Below, one piece after another: positions 1 through 12,672 of a stretch of DNA of 64,000 nucleotides; the stretch's first letter is position 1, and the number at the start of each line of letters is the position of its first letter. The notes under the pieces are model-generated. The model made no database searches, was not told where the DNA came from, and saw only the letters and a list, made by a program, of their open reading frames with translations. The position numbers were made by a program, and so were the translations under genes. This DNA is from Zychaea mexicana (lineage: Eukaryota; Mucoromycota; Mucoromycetes; Mucorales; Lichtheimiaceae). Where the stretch lies: the NCBI RefSeq assembly GCF_025766255.1, contig NW_026516672.1, forward strand, positions 372,001 through 436,000. Reading direction: 5' to 3'.

Positions 1-983
1 TCGTCAAGTCGTATGAGTCTTGCATAATGTGTATATCTTTCTTTTCAAACTTGTATAGCCTACCACTACCGTTACATTTCTATATATATATTACCACTTA
101 TCATCATCCTCATCATCATCCTATATAGCCATTCCCACAATATCTGTCTGTACCATATTCTCTTTCTCCCATCATTCAACATTTAGATATCTCCAACAAC
201 AACAACAACAACTCCTTAAAATCCAAAAAAACGAAAGAGAACAAAGCTTGCCCAAAAGGGGCCGTGATTCACGTTCCTGATATCCCATTAAAGTGTCCGC
301 ACAGTGTGCTGCTGTTGCTGACGTTGTTTATTTTGGGTACCATCATTAAATCAATAAGTCATCACAGCTACTGCGCGCGAGTTCTCTATCTGACTGTGTA
401 CGAGCTGCAACCAACCAGGATGAGACTTACTAAACCTGTTCTGTTTTGGAAGCGCTCATGTATGCCGCGGAGGCTGAAAAAAAAATAGGTAACAGATGCT
501 TGGCCTTTGTGGTGATTTTCTCCCTCCCCCCCCCTCTCTCTCCTCCTCTGTTTGCCGCCGCCGCCGACAACTGCCTCTGCAGCAGCTGGTGGTATGGTAG
601 CTGGTGCTGCTGATGCCCTCCTCGGGGCGGTACAGTAAAAAGAAAACCCTGTTGTGAAACTACAAGGCGCGCATATCAAATTCCACTGGGTGCATCTCAG
701 GCAGTATGTCTCGCTCTAAAAAAAAAAACTTGGCCATGTTTGGGCCACATGGCAAACTTTCTTTTTCTTCTCTTTTCTCTCTTTTTCATTATCATCGTTT
801 CTCTCTCTTTCTCTCTCTCTCTCTCTTTCTTCTCTCTTTTTACTTTGCCCTGCCTCTGTTTCTAGCTTACATCATACTGATACCATCGACTTCCACCATC
901 ATCATTGTCAACATAGCATACATACAGCATAGAAGCAAATACTACAGCCACATACAAGAACAAGAAAATAAAAGGAAAAGAGG
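1..983. other. Gene-free leader region upstream of the RGS gene
   Basis: I see no convincing coding exon here. There are short tandem CAA and CAT/TCA runs near 100-215, a C/T-rich tract at 520-550 and a long TC tract around 770-850, which looks like the promoter and 5' leader of the RGS gene that starts at 984. Open frames on both strands are low-complexity and resemble no family I know. Confidence 0.5.
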
Positions 984-1703
984 ATGGCAGCAACAGCAAC
1001 CACGACGACGACGGCCCGGATGCCAACACTTGAATCTGTACTCGATAACCGATCAACAGATTGTTTCCGCGAATTCCAGGCATTTTTGCACCAGACATTT
1101 TGCAACGAGAACCTAGCCTTTTGGATAGCGGTGCACCAGTACCAAGCCGAATATCCTGGTGACGGAGACGAAAATGCATGCCACGCGATCGTTCACGCAC
1201 ACATCCGATCCAATTCTATACAGGAGATCAACATCCCTTGTGAGATGCGGCAAGATATTCTACATCAAGTCTACCATCATCACAACTATCGACACGATGT
1301 CTTTTCTCAAGCCGTAACCTCTATATTAGAGTTGATGCGTGCCAATTCGTATATACCTTTTATTCAACAAAAACAGCAGCAGCAGCAACAACAACAACAA
1401 CGTCATTTTTCACTAAATGACGATGATGACGATGATGATGATGATTATTATAACGACGATCAGCAACAGCGACAACGCAAAGCCTTGTCAACAGCGCTCA
1501 CGACGTCAGTCTCATGCCCTAGCATCGCTAGTAGCTCAGCAGCATCGTTTTCGTCCCCGTCTGTGCTTCATCGGATCAAACGGACATTACTTTTAAGCAA
1601 TGTGGTGACCAAGAAGCGACCGTATGCATCCATGCCAAGCACACCACGCACGTCAGGAGAGTCCGTACGTCGATCTTGGTCATCCTGGCGAAAGCGACTG
1701 TGA
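984..1703 (+). CDS. RGS-domain protein (regulator of G-protein signalling)
   Basis: This is an intronless 239-residue protein. Residues about 12-120 read as an RGS domain, beginning MPTLESVLDN and continuing with a helical FREFQAFLHQTFCNENLAFW segment, the classical core in which a conserved glutamate-asparagine pair is followed by L.FW. RGS domains speed GTP hydrolysis by heterotrimeric G-alpha subunits and act at the inner face of the plasma membrane. After the domain come a polyQ run, a polyD run (about residues 149-158) and a Ser/Arg-rich tail with no recognised domain. The ATG at 984 is the first in frame and follows a long CT-rich leader. The domain sits alone, without DEP, PX or membrane segments, so the fungal subfamily (Flb/Rgs/Rax type) cannot be told. 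The family call is firm; the specific G-alpha partner is unknown. Confidence 0.85.
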   Translation: MAATATTTTTARMPTLESVLDNRSTDCFREFQAFLHQTFCNENLAFWIAVHQYQAEYPGDGDENACHAIVHAHIRSNSIQEINIPCEMRQDILHQVYHHHNYRHDVFSQAVTSILELMRANSYIPFIQQKQQQQQQQQQRHFSLNDDDDDDDDDYYNDDQQQRQRKALSTALTTSVSCPSIASSSAASFSSPSVLHRIKRTLLLSNVVTKKRPYASMPSTPRTSGESVRRSWSSWRKRL

Positions 1704-2355
1704 TGTTATACTACTTTTTTGTTACAACTTTTTTTTTTTTATTTCCCACCTCCTCCATATACATATTTCTGACATGCATCGCATTACACACGTTTACATA
1801 CAGACAGAAGGACAGGACGTACCTTTTTACATATACCCCAACTTGCTCCACCTCCCTCTCTCATACCCGATCAGACCTATCTCCATCTTCAGGAAACCTT
1901 CTTTTTTGGCCACCCCTCCCCTCCTCTCTCTCTCTCTCTCTCTCTACGAGAAGAAGTAGTCAGTTACTCGGAGATGAGGCGAAAACATACTCCTTCTCTT
2001 ACTCTCTCCATCAACGTCCAAGTGCACGCACTTACCCACACCAACCCCTTCTTCCACCAACACCCCCCCCCCTCCAAAGCTCTGGATTTTCTACCACTTG
2101 TTTCTTTTTTTTTCTCTCATATAGAGTTTCTTCTGCAACATTCTGTACAATATTCTTTTTTGCATTTTATTTACTTATTACAATTATTAATTCGAGGAAA
2201 ATATAGATTCAACTGAAGAAGCGAACTACTGGGTATCACAAATTATATACAGCCTAGTGTGGGGTTCATTCATAGAGAAAGAAGATATAGTAAAAAGGCA
2301 TCAACTGGGGGTTGCAGGCTGCTCGTTGGCGCTGCTATTGAACTCTTCGTGCTGA
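1704..2355. other. Convergent intergenic region with simple repeats
   Basis: This is the shared 3' region between the RGS gene (+) and the KH gene (-). It contains a long T run at about 1728-1740, a CT repeat around 1923-1945 and a C run near 2065. I see no coding exon. Confidence 0.5.
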
Positions 2356-3422
2356 TCATCCTCTACTTTCCAGGGGAAGTGCAATGTCACTGCTGCTGTT
2401 GCTGTTGTTGTTCTTATCATCACTGTCGTTCTCATCCTTACAATCCCCGATATTGCTAGTAGTGTCGTCGCTGTCAGGATGACGCTGCTGCTGATCGTCT
2501 TGACTGTTGTCTCCCGCTTCTGTTCCTCCCAATGTTGGTGGTGGCGCTCCGGTGCTGGTGCTAGTGCTGCTAGTAGCAATAGGGGACATCACCGTCATCA
2601 TCATATCGCTTTTGCTGCTATTCACATCAGAGTCTTGTTCTTTGTCTTTTACATCGCATCGCTCCTCATCTTGTTGCTCCTGCTGTCGTTGCTGCTGCTG
2701 CTGCTGCTGCGGTTGTTGACGATAATGATGTTCTTGCACAGACGGTAGATAATAGACATTGTAAGGCGACATGGCCAGATCAGGACGCTCTCGAAACTGC
2801 AAGGCCAGAATATACACTGCTTTTTCAAACATATTCATCAGCTCTGGATCCATGCTATTGATCGATATCGTCAATTCATGCTCGGTCGTGTTTTCGAGTG
2901 CCAGTTCTGGACCCGTTACATTCGTTTTGCCGTTCGTAATTGTGTGAATCCGCTCCAGCACATTAGTTTCCTCGAGCCACTCAACCAGGGGCGTGGGTAC
3001 AAGGAACGAGATTTGGAAATTCTAGTATAATTATCATTATTACCCAATTAATAAAAGACAGCTTTGATTTATTAAATAATATGTAGATCATCCATTCACT
3101 TTCTTATAGCATGTTTTTTTATTACCTGACCATAAAGGGCACTTTCGCGCGATCCATACATCCGAAACAAGCCGTCTCGCCACATTTTGGCTACTGCCTC
3201 TGGGCTTCCAAACACATGCGTCAATCGCCCACGTTTGTCGCTCCACCCAAACACGTAAATGTGGACATTGTAGAGATCTTGAAGTTGTTGGTGCACTTGA
3301 CCGTGAAAACCAATCAAGGCACCGACCTGCTTGGGGGGGATTAAAGCACGCAACGTAATAGGATTCCTGTCGCCTATGCTTTCAATGACACTTTCGAATT
3401 TGCGCTTTCCTCCGAAATGCAT
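2356..3422 (-). CDS. KH-domain RNA-binding protein
   Basis: Two exons, complement(2356..3021, 3126..3422), give 320 residues. The donor after CAG at 3126 and the acceptor TAG before 3021 keep the frame. Exon 1 holds a KH-like module: an I/L-rich strand followed by IPPKQVGALIGFHG, where GFHG (residues 38-41) is the GXXG nucleic-acid-binding loop, then an HIYVFGW strand. Exon 2 continues with a second KH-like fold (FQISFLVPTPLVEWLEE) whose helix ends in FEKAVYILALQF. The C-terminal 120 residues are low-complexity: a Q run, a Ser/Thr/Pro stretch and an acidic D/N/S-rich tail. KH proteins of this shape bind single-stranded RNA in post-transcriptional control; the target here is not predictable. 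The start is the only ATG ahead of the KH module. Confidence 0.75.
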
Positions 3423-6400
3423 ATTTTTCTGTTGAATAATGGTGTTGTTGGCGGTATCGTGCTATATTAATGAATGTGCTGCAAAAAAGAGAGAGAGAGA
3501 GCGCGCACGTGCCAGAAATCGGCGCCTCAAACCTACTTGGAGGCGCATTTGCTTTATTCAATTTGCAGTTGAAAAACTACCACCACTGCGTAAACCAACG
3601 AACTTGCTATGCCGCTTGGTCCTCTTTACAAGGACTCTGGTACGCTAAAGATGTCTACTATGTACAAAAGATAAGGAAAGAGCTGCTTTTATTATTGATA
3701 TCATACTTTCGTTCGTAAAGCTGCTGTAAGCTGCTCATGCCACTGCCATCTATCACTGCACATATAAATAGGTTTCTCTTCTCCGTCACTTCTCTGTTCC
3801 TCATTTTCTCATACATGTATTCACACCCAATAGTCAGTCACTCCTCTGGACACTCTGTTGGAAATATAAATATCATTCTTCATTTGGAAAAAAGTTAATG
3901 ATTCATCTGGCTAGCGTTACTGTGCGTTGATGCTACTTCAAGGGGGTTTCCGCTTGAAGAATAGGCTTTATTTTCACCAAGTAGCCAGTCATTAACTGGT
4001 ATGCACCAACTTTAAAAAAAGGTTGTTACACGTTACCAAACAAGCCCATGACGGTTCATGCAATCACTCACACATAGTATGTTGTTGTGCTCACGCAAAA
4101 AAAATAAAAAGAAAGTCAGCTCTTTTTTTTTCTGTGGCCCCTTCTTCTTCCCTCTTTCTAATCAAAGCTACATCCAACAACAGACAATGCCTCAATATTC
4201 AGCACTCTTCGATCATGCGCTGTGAGCTGTGACCTTGTAACTGCGGCGTCTACAAGGCTGTTCACATCAGAGCTTGCTGACAACTGGTCTACCTACGACG
4301 ACGCCTTCTTTTGATTGTTATGTATTTCACTTTTCCTTACTGAAAATGCTATTGTTTATCATATAACCTGTTCCACAACGAAAAAAGTAAGTAGGCTCTG
4401 AAATATATATCAGCTATTATTGCATGACTGATATCTTCCGAAACATATATCATGATATCTTTAAACCCATTCTAACGAAAATGACATCTTTTTTTTTTTT
4501 TTCGTCGTTTTGACAAATCGTCCAATGTGAAACAAAGCAGGGTCCGTTTTTCAAACATCGGGGTTTTCCCTCGTGATCAAAGAAAGAGTTTTCGGATTGA
4601 GAGCGTACGTATTATTGGAGCAACTGCTTTGCTCTATTCACCCCATCCAGAAGACGTGTATTCAGAAAGTAAGTGGAACGTATTTTCTTGTTAATAAGAA
4701 AAGCAGCTACAGGAATAACGCTATGATGGTAAAATCCGTACTAATATACAGTGAGTCATAGCAGAGGCTTCCGAAGAGCGGCACTCGGCTGTGGACCTCA
4801 CGAAACAAAGCATGTTCAAAGGTCAGTAACAGTAACCAGCTTCACATATAGGATGCCCACATACATATAACACAATTTGTAGCTACTTACACGAACTCTG
4901 ATACTGATATCATGTAGCAGCAGCGCCGTGCCTTCATGGGCGTCAAAAAATCAGACGCAGTACAAACACCAAGCAGAAATAGGACAAGGTGGTATTATTT
5001 TGAAATCTCCTCTTGTCGTCTCGGGAATGATGACACAGCTGTCCTCCACGGTCTGAACAAGAGCCACTTGTCAAAACAACACCCTTTGGCAACTGACCAA
5101 GTCGGTAATGCGATGATGATGACGACGAAAAGGCCGCGGTAGCGGTAATACTACCGGATCATGCTTTGACAGCTCTGGGGAAAATAGGTAACGTTAGAGA
5201 ACCCTGTCAACGTTGGCCTTTGGAACTTTTTTTTTATCACCTTGCTAATGTTTATTTTCCCACATATTACAGCACAAACCCCTGGATCGTTGAAGAAAAG
5301 GAGGCTGATCAATTCATCCAGCATTGGTCGTTAATTCTTTCAAAAAAAAAAAATGTTCAGTGTGAGTACTGTAAGTTACTATGATTACGCGTTACTTTTA
5401 TTCTGTCTCACACAAGTTTGGTAGAAACACTGCCTTTTGCTGGTCTACGTCTCCGCCCCTCCTCTCACGCGAAAAATTGCGCGCCACCAGCCCATGTGTA
5501 GCTGCCTACATAGAGCAGTTTCAACTGGGACAATACGCCCATTGAGAAGGGAAGCGGACTACGAGTTCCCTTTTCGATGGGCTGGTGGGGCGCTGCCTCA
5601 TTCCATGGCCCGTCAAGCCTACACGACCCATGGAGTGATATCGGCTAGGAAATTGACACATGGTCGAAACCAAAGAAGTTGGAATGAGTTATCTGTCGGA
5701 TGAAGTTATTTACAGCGCGTGGTCGCAAGCAAAGTATGCGTTAAAAGGTGTTTGGGTTGCAACATAGCACCACTGTCTAGCTCTTATGATAAAACACCTA
5801 CAAAGTCTCAACATACATCAACAATCATCATGTGTATCAAATTTATGCTACGCTAGCAGAACTTTTTCCACTACGGGTGTTTTTTTCTGTTATTGCAATC
5901 TCATTCTCATACATCAGTATCCCTTCTCCACAACTGTATCTCAAAGAAGTGGGCCACATGCCCATAGGCACCGGTCCATTCAGTCTTCCATAATAAACAT
6001 AAATCTTAATCTATCTATATCCAAATGCGTGAGTCCATAACATTGATTTCCGTTGTCTTTTAGCGCCAAAGATTGTTCATTAAAATAATCTCGTACACCG
6101 TGATGCGAGCAGAAATAGTTCCTGCCTCTTTCCATCGTCTCGTTTTTCCGTCATAGTGCAAACAAGCTAGGCGCCGTCATAAGTGGACTATAGATCAATC
6201 CATGTGCTGTTGGTGCTCGCAATTTAGAGGGGATCTGTTTAGTTCTTGTCGTTAGCGTTTGTTGACACACTTCCTGGTTTAATTCCTTTGCTCTTTCTTC
6301 AGGAGAAGAATGGTATGTACAATTAAGGCCGTAAACGCTGCGCTATTCGCATCAATAGCGAATTTGTTTCTGGGCACTAAGTAATGTGTTGACATTGTTC

Positions 6401-7431
6401 ACGGTACCGGTCTATCCTAATAGGAGCTATATGCAGTATAAACAATAGGGCTACATCTACTGTGAAACTGATCTTTAAAAGGTTCCACTGCGGGCACAGC
6501 GTTGAATTTTAGATAGCTCAGTGCTATCTTTTGGGCAACTCAAGCAAGCATAACTTGGGTGCAGTATGCAGACCAGGAGCAGATAATCGCAGTATAACTA
6601 TAATTTCCTGAGGACCAGACACCAAGGTACTCTTTCTTTTTTGTGTGGAGAAGAATTCGGTGGTTGCCATAAAACCTGAGAAATATAGCTTTTTGCCGAG
6701 CGAACTCTTTGTGCCTGTTTTGGTAACACGTCAAAGGAAAAGAGTTGAGGAGTATCGTTTCTGCCAATCAACAGGCTATAAATTAGAACTTTCTTGCAAG
6801 TAGAAGCGCCAGCTGTCGCCATCTCTTTCATGGCCGTATAGAAGCTTACAGCGCCTCTGTAGGCAGTTATCAATGTCCAAAAGGCATCTTACAAGCATCA
6901 AACGACACCTTTTTGTATCAAGGGTGTAGCCATATTAAAGAGCTTTTCTATTCGCTTTTAAGATGAGGCAGCTCGCTAACAAAATAGTGTCTTTTGGTGG
7001 GCTACTACGTAAAACAAAGAAAAGCTCTATCTAGTACGTTATTCTGTAAACGTAGTAAAGTGGCACTGATCTTGGATGAATGCGAGTTTCCAGGTATTTA
7101 AAGTTACATTTACTAGCGAACAAGAGCTCTGAGAACAAGAAAAAATAAAAGTATTACGCTGCTGAAAACATAGAATGCTGGTCGGCAGCATTCTTGAGCA
7201 ACTTGGAGAGTTACAGCTGCACAATGAAAGATATCGCCCTGCAGCTATAGCTAGATACAAAATGACAGCAAACTATTTCAAATCAGAGTTAAAATCAGCA
7301 ACAATGAGTCAGATTCCCAGAATCGGACCGTCACACAAAACCCAACCATGGATAAAAGATCTTTGATATTTTCGATCTCTCGCTTCCCGAATCTTTTTTC
7401 TTCCTCTATATCTTGTCATCCCCTACCCCTC
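3423..7431. other. Large gene-poor interval
   Basis: Four kilobases without a supported gene. It holds a (GA)n tract at about 3487-3500, several A or T homopolymers (4491-4502, 5341-5352) and a promoter-like TATAAATA with a CT-rich downstream tract near 3763. Open frames up to 91 residues exist on both strands (for example 5437-5703 + and 6598-6873 -), but none has a recognisable motif or plausible exon structure. The region could hold a non-coding transcript or transposon debris that is too decayed to read. Confidence 0.5.
3763..3770 (+). promoter_or_regulatory. Orphan TATA-like box
   Basis: TATAAATA is followed by a pyrimidine-rich stretch (TTTCTCTTCTCCGTCACTTC) of the sort that precedes genes in this window, but no convincing ORF lies downstream. 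It may drive an unannotated or non-coding transcript, or be chance. Confidence 0.25.
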
Positions 7432-8579
7432 ATGGCTCCCACTAAGAAAGTCGGTATCCTCGGTGCCACCGGCACTGTTGGCCAGCGCTTCATTCTTCTT
7501 CTCGCCGATCATCCTGTCTTCACAATCCATGCCGTGGGTGCTTCCTCCCGCTCTGCCGGTAAAGCATACAAGGACGCTGTCAAGTGGAAGCAAAGCAAGC
7601 CGATCCCTGCCAATGTCGATACCTTGACTGTCAAGTCATGCGTTGCCGAAGAATTCAAGGAATGCGACGTTGTCTTTTCTGGTTTGGACTCTGATGTCGC
7701 TGGCGACATTGGTAAGTTTCTCAATTCACCAAAGAAATATCTGCTATGGTCCGTAGCAAGATCTAAACAAAAAAGGTTTTCATGTGAATAGAAATGGCCT
7801 TTTTGAAGGCAAACTTGGTCGTTTTCTCAAACGCCAGAAACTACCGTCGCGATCCTACCGTTCCTTTGATCGTCCCCACTGTCAACGTTAACCATTTCGA
7901 CATCATCCCTCACCAGCGCACCGTGTACGGTCAAGAAAAGGGCTTCCTTATCACCAACGCCAACTGCTCAACGACTGGTCTTGTGGTGCCACTCAAGGCA
8001 CTCCAGGACGCCTTTGGACCCATGTCGCACGTTCTCGTCCACACACAACAAGCCATCTCGGGCGCTGGCTACCCTGGCGTGCCCAGCTTGGATATTTTGG
8101 ACAACGTTGTACCATACATTTCGGGCGAAGAGGAAAAGATGGAATGGGAAACGTGCAAAATTCTCGGTGGATCGGACGGCAAACAGTTCTTGCCCTTGAC
8201 CGACACGATCGTATCTGCTACGTGCACGCGTGTGCCTGTCATTGATGGCCACTTGGAGTCCGTCTCGGTCAAGTTTGCCAACGGATGCCCCTCGGAGGAG
8301 GAGATCTACAAGGTCTTTGAATCGTACACGAGCGAGTCCCAAGCTTTGGGTTGTCACTCTGCACCTGAACAGGCCATTTTGGTCAACAGAGCCGATGATC
8401 GTCCTCAGCCAAGATTGGATCGTGAGTTGGCCAAGGGTCAGGCTGTCACGGTTGGCCGTGTCCGCCCTTGCCCCGTTTTGGATGTCAAGTTTACGCTCTT
8501 GGTCCACAACACCGTCTTGGGTGCTGCAGGCAGCTCTGTGTTGAATGCAGAGGTTGCAGTTGCCAAGGGTCTTATCTAA
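7432..8579 (+). CDS. HOM2: Aspartate-semialdehyde dehydrogenase
   Basis: Two exons, 7432..7711 and 7792..8579, give 355 residues, close to fungal ASADH length. The enzyme reduces L-4-aspartyl phosphate to aspartate semialdehyde with NADPH, the second step of the route to threonine, methionine and homoserine. The N-terminus carries the dinucleotide-binding signature VGILGATGTVGQRF. The catalytic cysteine lies in NANCSTTG at residue 152, and the substrate-binding region follows around QAISGAGYPGVPSLD. The single intron splits Gly/Glu codons at GDI|E and uses GTAAGT and TAG. Upstream in-frame codons exist from 7348, but the start at 7432 gives the expected MAPTKKVG N-terminus. The frame is intact and codon use matches the neighbouring housekeeping genes. 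Confidence 0.95.
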
Positions 8580-8745
8580 AATAGCACAAGTGTTTTATCC
8601 TTCCTTCTCTTCTCTTCTCTTCTCACCCCCAGCATACCATAAAAAACCGATCGATCGAAACTTTCAAAAAAGAAGAAAGAACAACGTAGCCAAGACTTTA
8701 TGTATTAATAACACGGACGTTTTAGTATAATAGTAAACAATAGCA

Positions 8746-8753
8746 TATATAAA
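8746..8753 (+). promoter_or_regulatory. TATA-like box of the DUF4112 gene
   Basis: TATATAAA lies about 140 bp before the ATG at 8893 and is followed by a TC-rich tract. This fits a core promoter in the short gap after HOM2, though it could instead belong to the HOM2 3' region. Confidence 0.35.
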
Positions 8754-8892
8754 TTCAACGAGCGCATTATGTACGCTCGTCTCTCCTTTCCCCTCTCATT
8801 CTCCAGTTTACAACAAGCTCTTCTTACTTTTGACTACCATCAACGTTCCCGTGTCGTTTTGTCCCTCTGCGTGCTATATATTTCAGTAAACA

Positions 8893-9901
8893 ATGAAGAG
8901 TGCGCTCATGAAAGCCGGCGTCAACCACGTCATCTCCACAGCACCAAAACCGAAACCACCAGGATCCGATCTTGAAGCGCACCCGCAACAGAAGCGAAAG
9001 TACTTTTGGCAAAAGAAACAAGACCCTTATCAATTCCTTACAGCCCATGAACGCAAGATTCTGCATAAAGTCAAATCCCGAGCGCATACATTGGACAGTG
9101 GGTTGAATTGCTGTTGCTGTCAAATTGGACTTGACCCCATCATTGGTGAGTTTCTATACACTCGGCAAAATATATAGAGTGATGCGAGAGGGAGCTAGTT
9201 GTTGCTATGATATGCAAGGATATGGAAAATGACGTATGAATGAGGTGCATATTGTACGGAATAGGGTTAATACCGGTCATTGGGGACTTTGCTGGCTTAG
9301 TATTGGCGCTATACTTGGTTCAGACTGCAGCACAAGTAAACCTGCCACAATCCATTGTCAGCCAAATGATGATGAATATCATTGTCGATTTTTTTGTATG
9401 TATGACACAATACACACACAGTTGCAGGAAGGTGGCCGATCTGCATTCACCACTGCTGTTCTGTTACATAGACTATGCTACCCCTTGGCTGCTGCAGGTC
9501 GCTGCACACAAAAAATCTATGTTGTGTAAAATGTTACTCACACACAAAGTTTATTTTAAAAATACCCCATCTTGCTCTTCTAGATTGGTATAGTGCCTGT
9601 TGTGGGAGATCTAATGGATGTCATGTACAAGGCAAACACGCGGAATGCTATATTACTGGAAAACTATCTCAATAAGCAACAATTGAAACGGCAGCAACAA
9701 GGGGAAGCAGGAGCAGTAGGAGGCTCATCGTCGTCTCATCCACAGCTGGATCAACATCGACCGTTATTACAAGACCATTCTTCAGCACCACCCGATCCAC
9801 CTGCTTCTTCATCATCAGCACCACCCGCTTATATACAACAGCAACATCAGCAAAAAGACAAACATAAGCAACAACAATCAAACAATCCGCATCTCTATTG
9901 A
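8893..9901 (+). CDS. DUF4112 domain protein
   Basis: Three exons, 8893..9145, 9265..9395 and 9584..9901, give 233 residues. The core is the DUF4112 pattern: a first D-P-I-I-G...LIPVIGDFAG segment, a hydrophobic helix (LVLALYLVQTAA) and a second IGIVPVVGDLMDVMYKANTRN motif. The paired P-x-[IV]-G-D motifs, once per half, are the signature I recognise. A CCCC cluster sits just before the first motif (residues 76-79). The C-terminal 75 residues are Q/S/P-rich and disordered. Both introns are short with GTGAGT/TAG and GTATGT/TAG borders. The molecular function of this family is not known to me; the hydrophobic segments suggest membrane association. Confidence 0.85.
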
Positions 9902-10295
9902 TCATCAATACCTTAGCATTTTTGTATACGTAAAATTTATTATACTCTTATATTATGTACGATCACCCTTCTGTGAGGGTTCTACTATTCAACTACATAT
10001 CACCAACCTCAATAAATACATCACTTACTATCATTCACACATACACTATTGGCTATGTTTTAATAGTTTTCTCCCCGCGTTACGAGATATAGAGAGAGAG
10101 AGAAAAGAGAAAGAGGAAGAGAGGGCTAAATACAAAAAAGAGTAGTAGTGGTAGTAATAAAAAGGAAAAAATGTCATTTGTGGTAGTAGGTGAGTGAGTA
10201 TAGTAGATGGTCTTTTATGTGCGTGTGTTAATGATGGTATCGTGGAGGTGTGTGTGTGGGGTGGGGGGGGAATTAATAATTCAACAAAAGTCTTC
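9902..10295. other. Convergent 3' region with purine and GT tracts
   Basis: This lies between the DUF4112 gene (+) and the RhoGAP gene (-). It contains a GA-rich stretch (10089-10120), a GT/G-rich stretch (10240-10268) and A/T-rich sequence with AATAAA-like signals. No coding exon is seen. Confidence 0.5.
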
Positions 10296-12641
10296 TCAAG
10301 GGAATAGTTCCATGGCCTGGTTGATGAGGTACTCGAGAGTCGCATTCTTATAGCTCATGTCGAGCAGATCCCGTGTAGCGTCATGGTCTCGCATCAATGT
10401 TGGTGCAAATACCACTGCCAGGTTCTTTGTTGTCATAAGATTCTCACTGCTTTGTTCGCGAATTCTAACAAATGGGTTGTGTGTGTGAGGTGAGAAAATG
10501 CATGTACTGTACCTCGTCATTGTACACTGACATGCTAAGAGAACTTACCGATGAAGGTGATGCGCCAGCATCTTTAGGGTATCATAATTAGCCTTGGGCA
10601 GCTGCTCAAGCACCGCAACCACTGCATCATGTTTGGCTGGCCCGGGTTCCAAGGTACCCACTTCGATCCATTTCGAGTATAGCTCAAACGTAAAAAGAGG
10701 ATTTGGGAGCTTCCGGAAGTAGTGCTTCAGAACGCTCGTTACCGCACAAATGTCGTTGAACTCCTCGTCGTCGTCCAGATCCAACGGTAGATCCTGCTCG
10801 AACGCACGCTGGATCGTACGCATCTGTGCTGCACCGCCTGATTTGCGATAGATGCCTTCATAGTCCATGCCTCGCGCTTCGACTGCTTCAATGCATTGCT
10901 CTACAACACGCGGAACCGGTCGGTCTTCTTTGAAGACTTGCTCTGACAAGTCAATGCCAAACAGACTGGATGCTAGATCGTCTAGACTGTTGCTTCGGCC
11001 CTGATTGTGTTGTTGCTCCACACATAACTGTGGGGCGTTGCTCAAACATTTAGCGTGTGTAATGAACCCACAACCCTGGCATCGCAGATCCGAGCGGCCC
11101 CACACCTTATCGTTACACACGTCGCACCGTGTAGGTCTCAGGAACGAGGCTGGGTGGAATGCATGACGGGACTTGAGTGACAATGTGCTACTGCTGCTAC
11201 TGCTGGTGGTAGTAGTAGTAGTGGTGGTGGTGGTAGCGCTACCGTTACTGCCACTGCTCGATGACCATGACATCATTTGTTGATCGGCACTGTTGGACTT
11301 TTTGAAAAAGTTCTTGGGCTTGATCTTAAACACCTTGGGTGCCTGGGTACCATGGAAACTGTCCCTGGCAATAACCTTGGCCGTCGTAGATACAATCGCA
11401 TTAGACACTTCTTCAGACCCACGTCGAATGAAACTGGTGCCGGCCATGACCGCAGCTGCTTCTCGCTCGCGCTCCGTGACACGCCGTGACAGATCATTGT
11501 TCATACCGCTCAGCTCGGCGTTCTTGGTGTTGAGCATGATCATTTCGTTGATCACATCGTCTCGTAACTTGGCCAGTTCTTTGGTTTCGCTTCGTAGTGT
11601 GTCGCGTTCCGATTTCAGAGAATCAAGTTCGGTATTTATCAAACCGGCAAGTCCAGCTTGCTGTTCGTCGTTGCTAATTGATGTTGCTAATACATTACGG
11701 TATCCCTTGAGTTCTTGACATGTCCGTTCTAGTTCGACACGCAAGTGAGCGAGTCGCTCAATATCGCGTTTAGCTTTGATGACAAAACTTTCGGGGTCGT
11801 TTTGCTGGGCTTGAAGCATCAAGGTGATCTGTTGCCGTAACTGTTGGATCGTCTTTTCGTGCTGTTGTCGAATGGTATTTTCTTTGACGAATTCTTCTTT
11901 GGCGCTCTGGAACTCGTCCAATGCTCGTTTGCTGGCTCCCTAACCGAGGTAAAATGGGACGATAATGAGTATTTCATATGCTAAGTCCAAAGAGAAAGAA
12001 ACCCAACCGTATGCGGCTTATTGTTCGTATGTATACAAAAAGCAGTAGCATCTGAGAAGAAGTCTCCCGCCCCACCCCCACCCCCACCCGCCCCCCAGAA
12101 AAAAAAAACATGTGTGTTACCTTAATTTTTTGAAAATTAGCCTCTGTGTCCGCCAGTTTACGTTTGGACGATTGAAGCTGGGATTTGAGTTGCGCAACAT
12201 TATCCGGCAACTCGTCGAACCCGGCTGTTGTTATTGGCGATGTGGGGGCCATCTGATTGAATGTTGCTGGCGGTTCAGGAAACTCGTCCGCCAAGGACAA
12301 TGACAAGATACGCGATGCCTGAGCAATTCGATTACTGCTGTTGTCTTGGATCGACGACACAGCTTGAGCTGCTTCTTGCTGCAGCTTTTCATTGCCAATG
12401 ACAGCGCTGGTATTCTCGGCAAACACACCCAGATCCTTTGTCAGGTTGAGCAGCTCGGCCGAGTCGTTGTCAAAGTACGAAAAGTTCAATGTCGGGATGT
12501 CTGGCAAAGCCATGTCGAGCGTTTTGGTTGAGGACGATGAAGGAACGGCGGGCTCACCGTCTGGTATGACAGACAGTCGTTTGCCACTGTTGGGTGGTGA
12601 TGTCAAGCCGGCTGAACGTGAAGGTGTGGGATGGACGGTGC

Positions 12642-12672
<31 letters not shown>

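Noticed and set aside
706..1116. 136-residue frame overlapping the RGS gene start
   Set aside because: It is a translation of the CT-rich leader in another frame; the RGS frame from 984 is clearly the real one.
5437..5703. 88-residue frame in the gene-poor interval
   Set aside because: Composition is unusual for the area and might be transposon debris, but no motif, partner exon or second supporting feature was found.
6540..6873. Overlapping minus-strand frames of 75 and 91 residues
   Set aside because: No recognisable motif, no splice partners and two competing frames.
7968..8507. 179-residue minus-strand frame inside HOM2
   Set aside because: Shadow of the conserved ASADH coding strand.
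11293..11718. 141-residue plus-strand frame inside the RhoGAP gene
   Set aside because: Antisense shadow of the coiled-coil exon.
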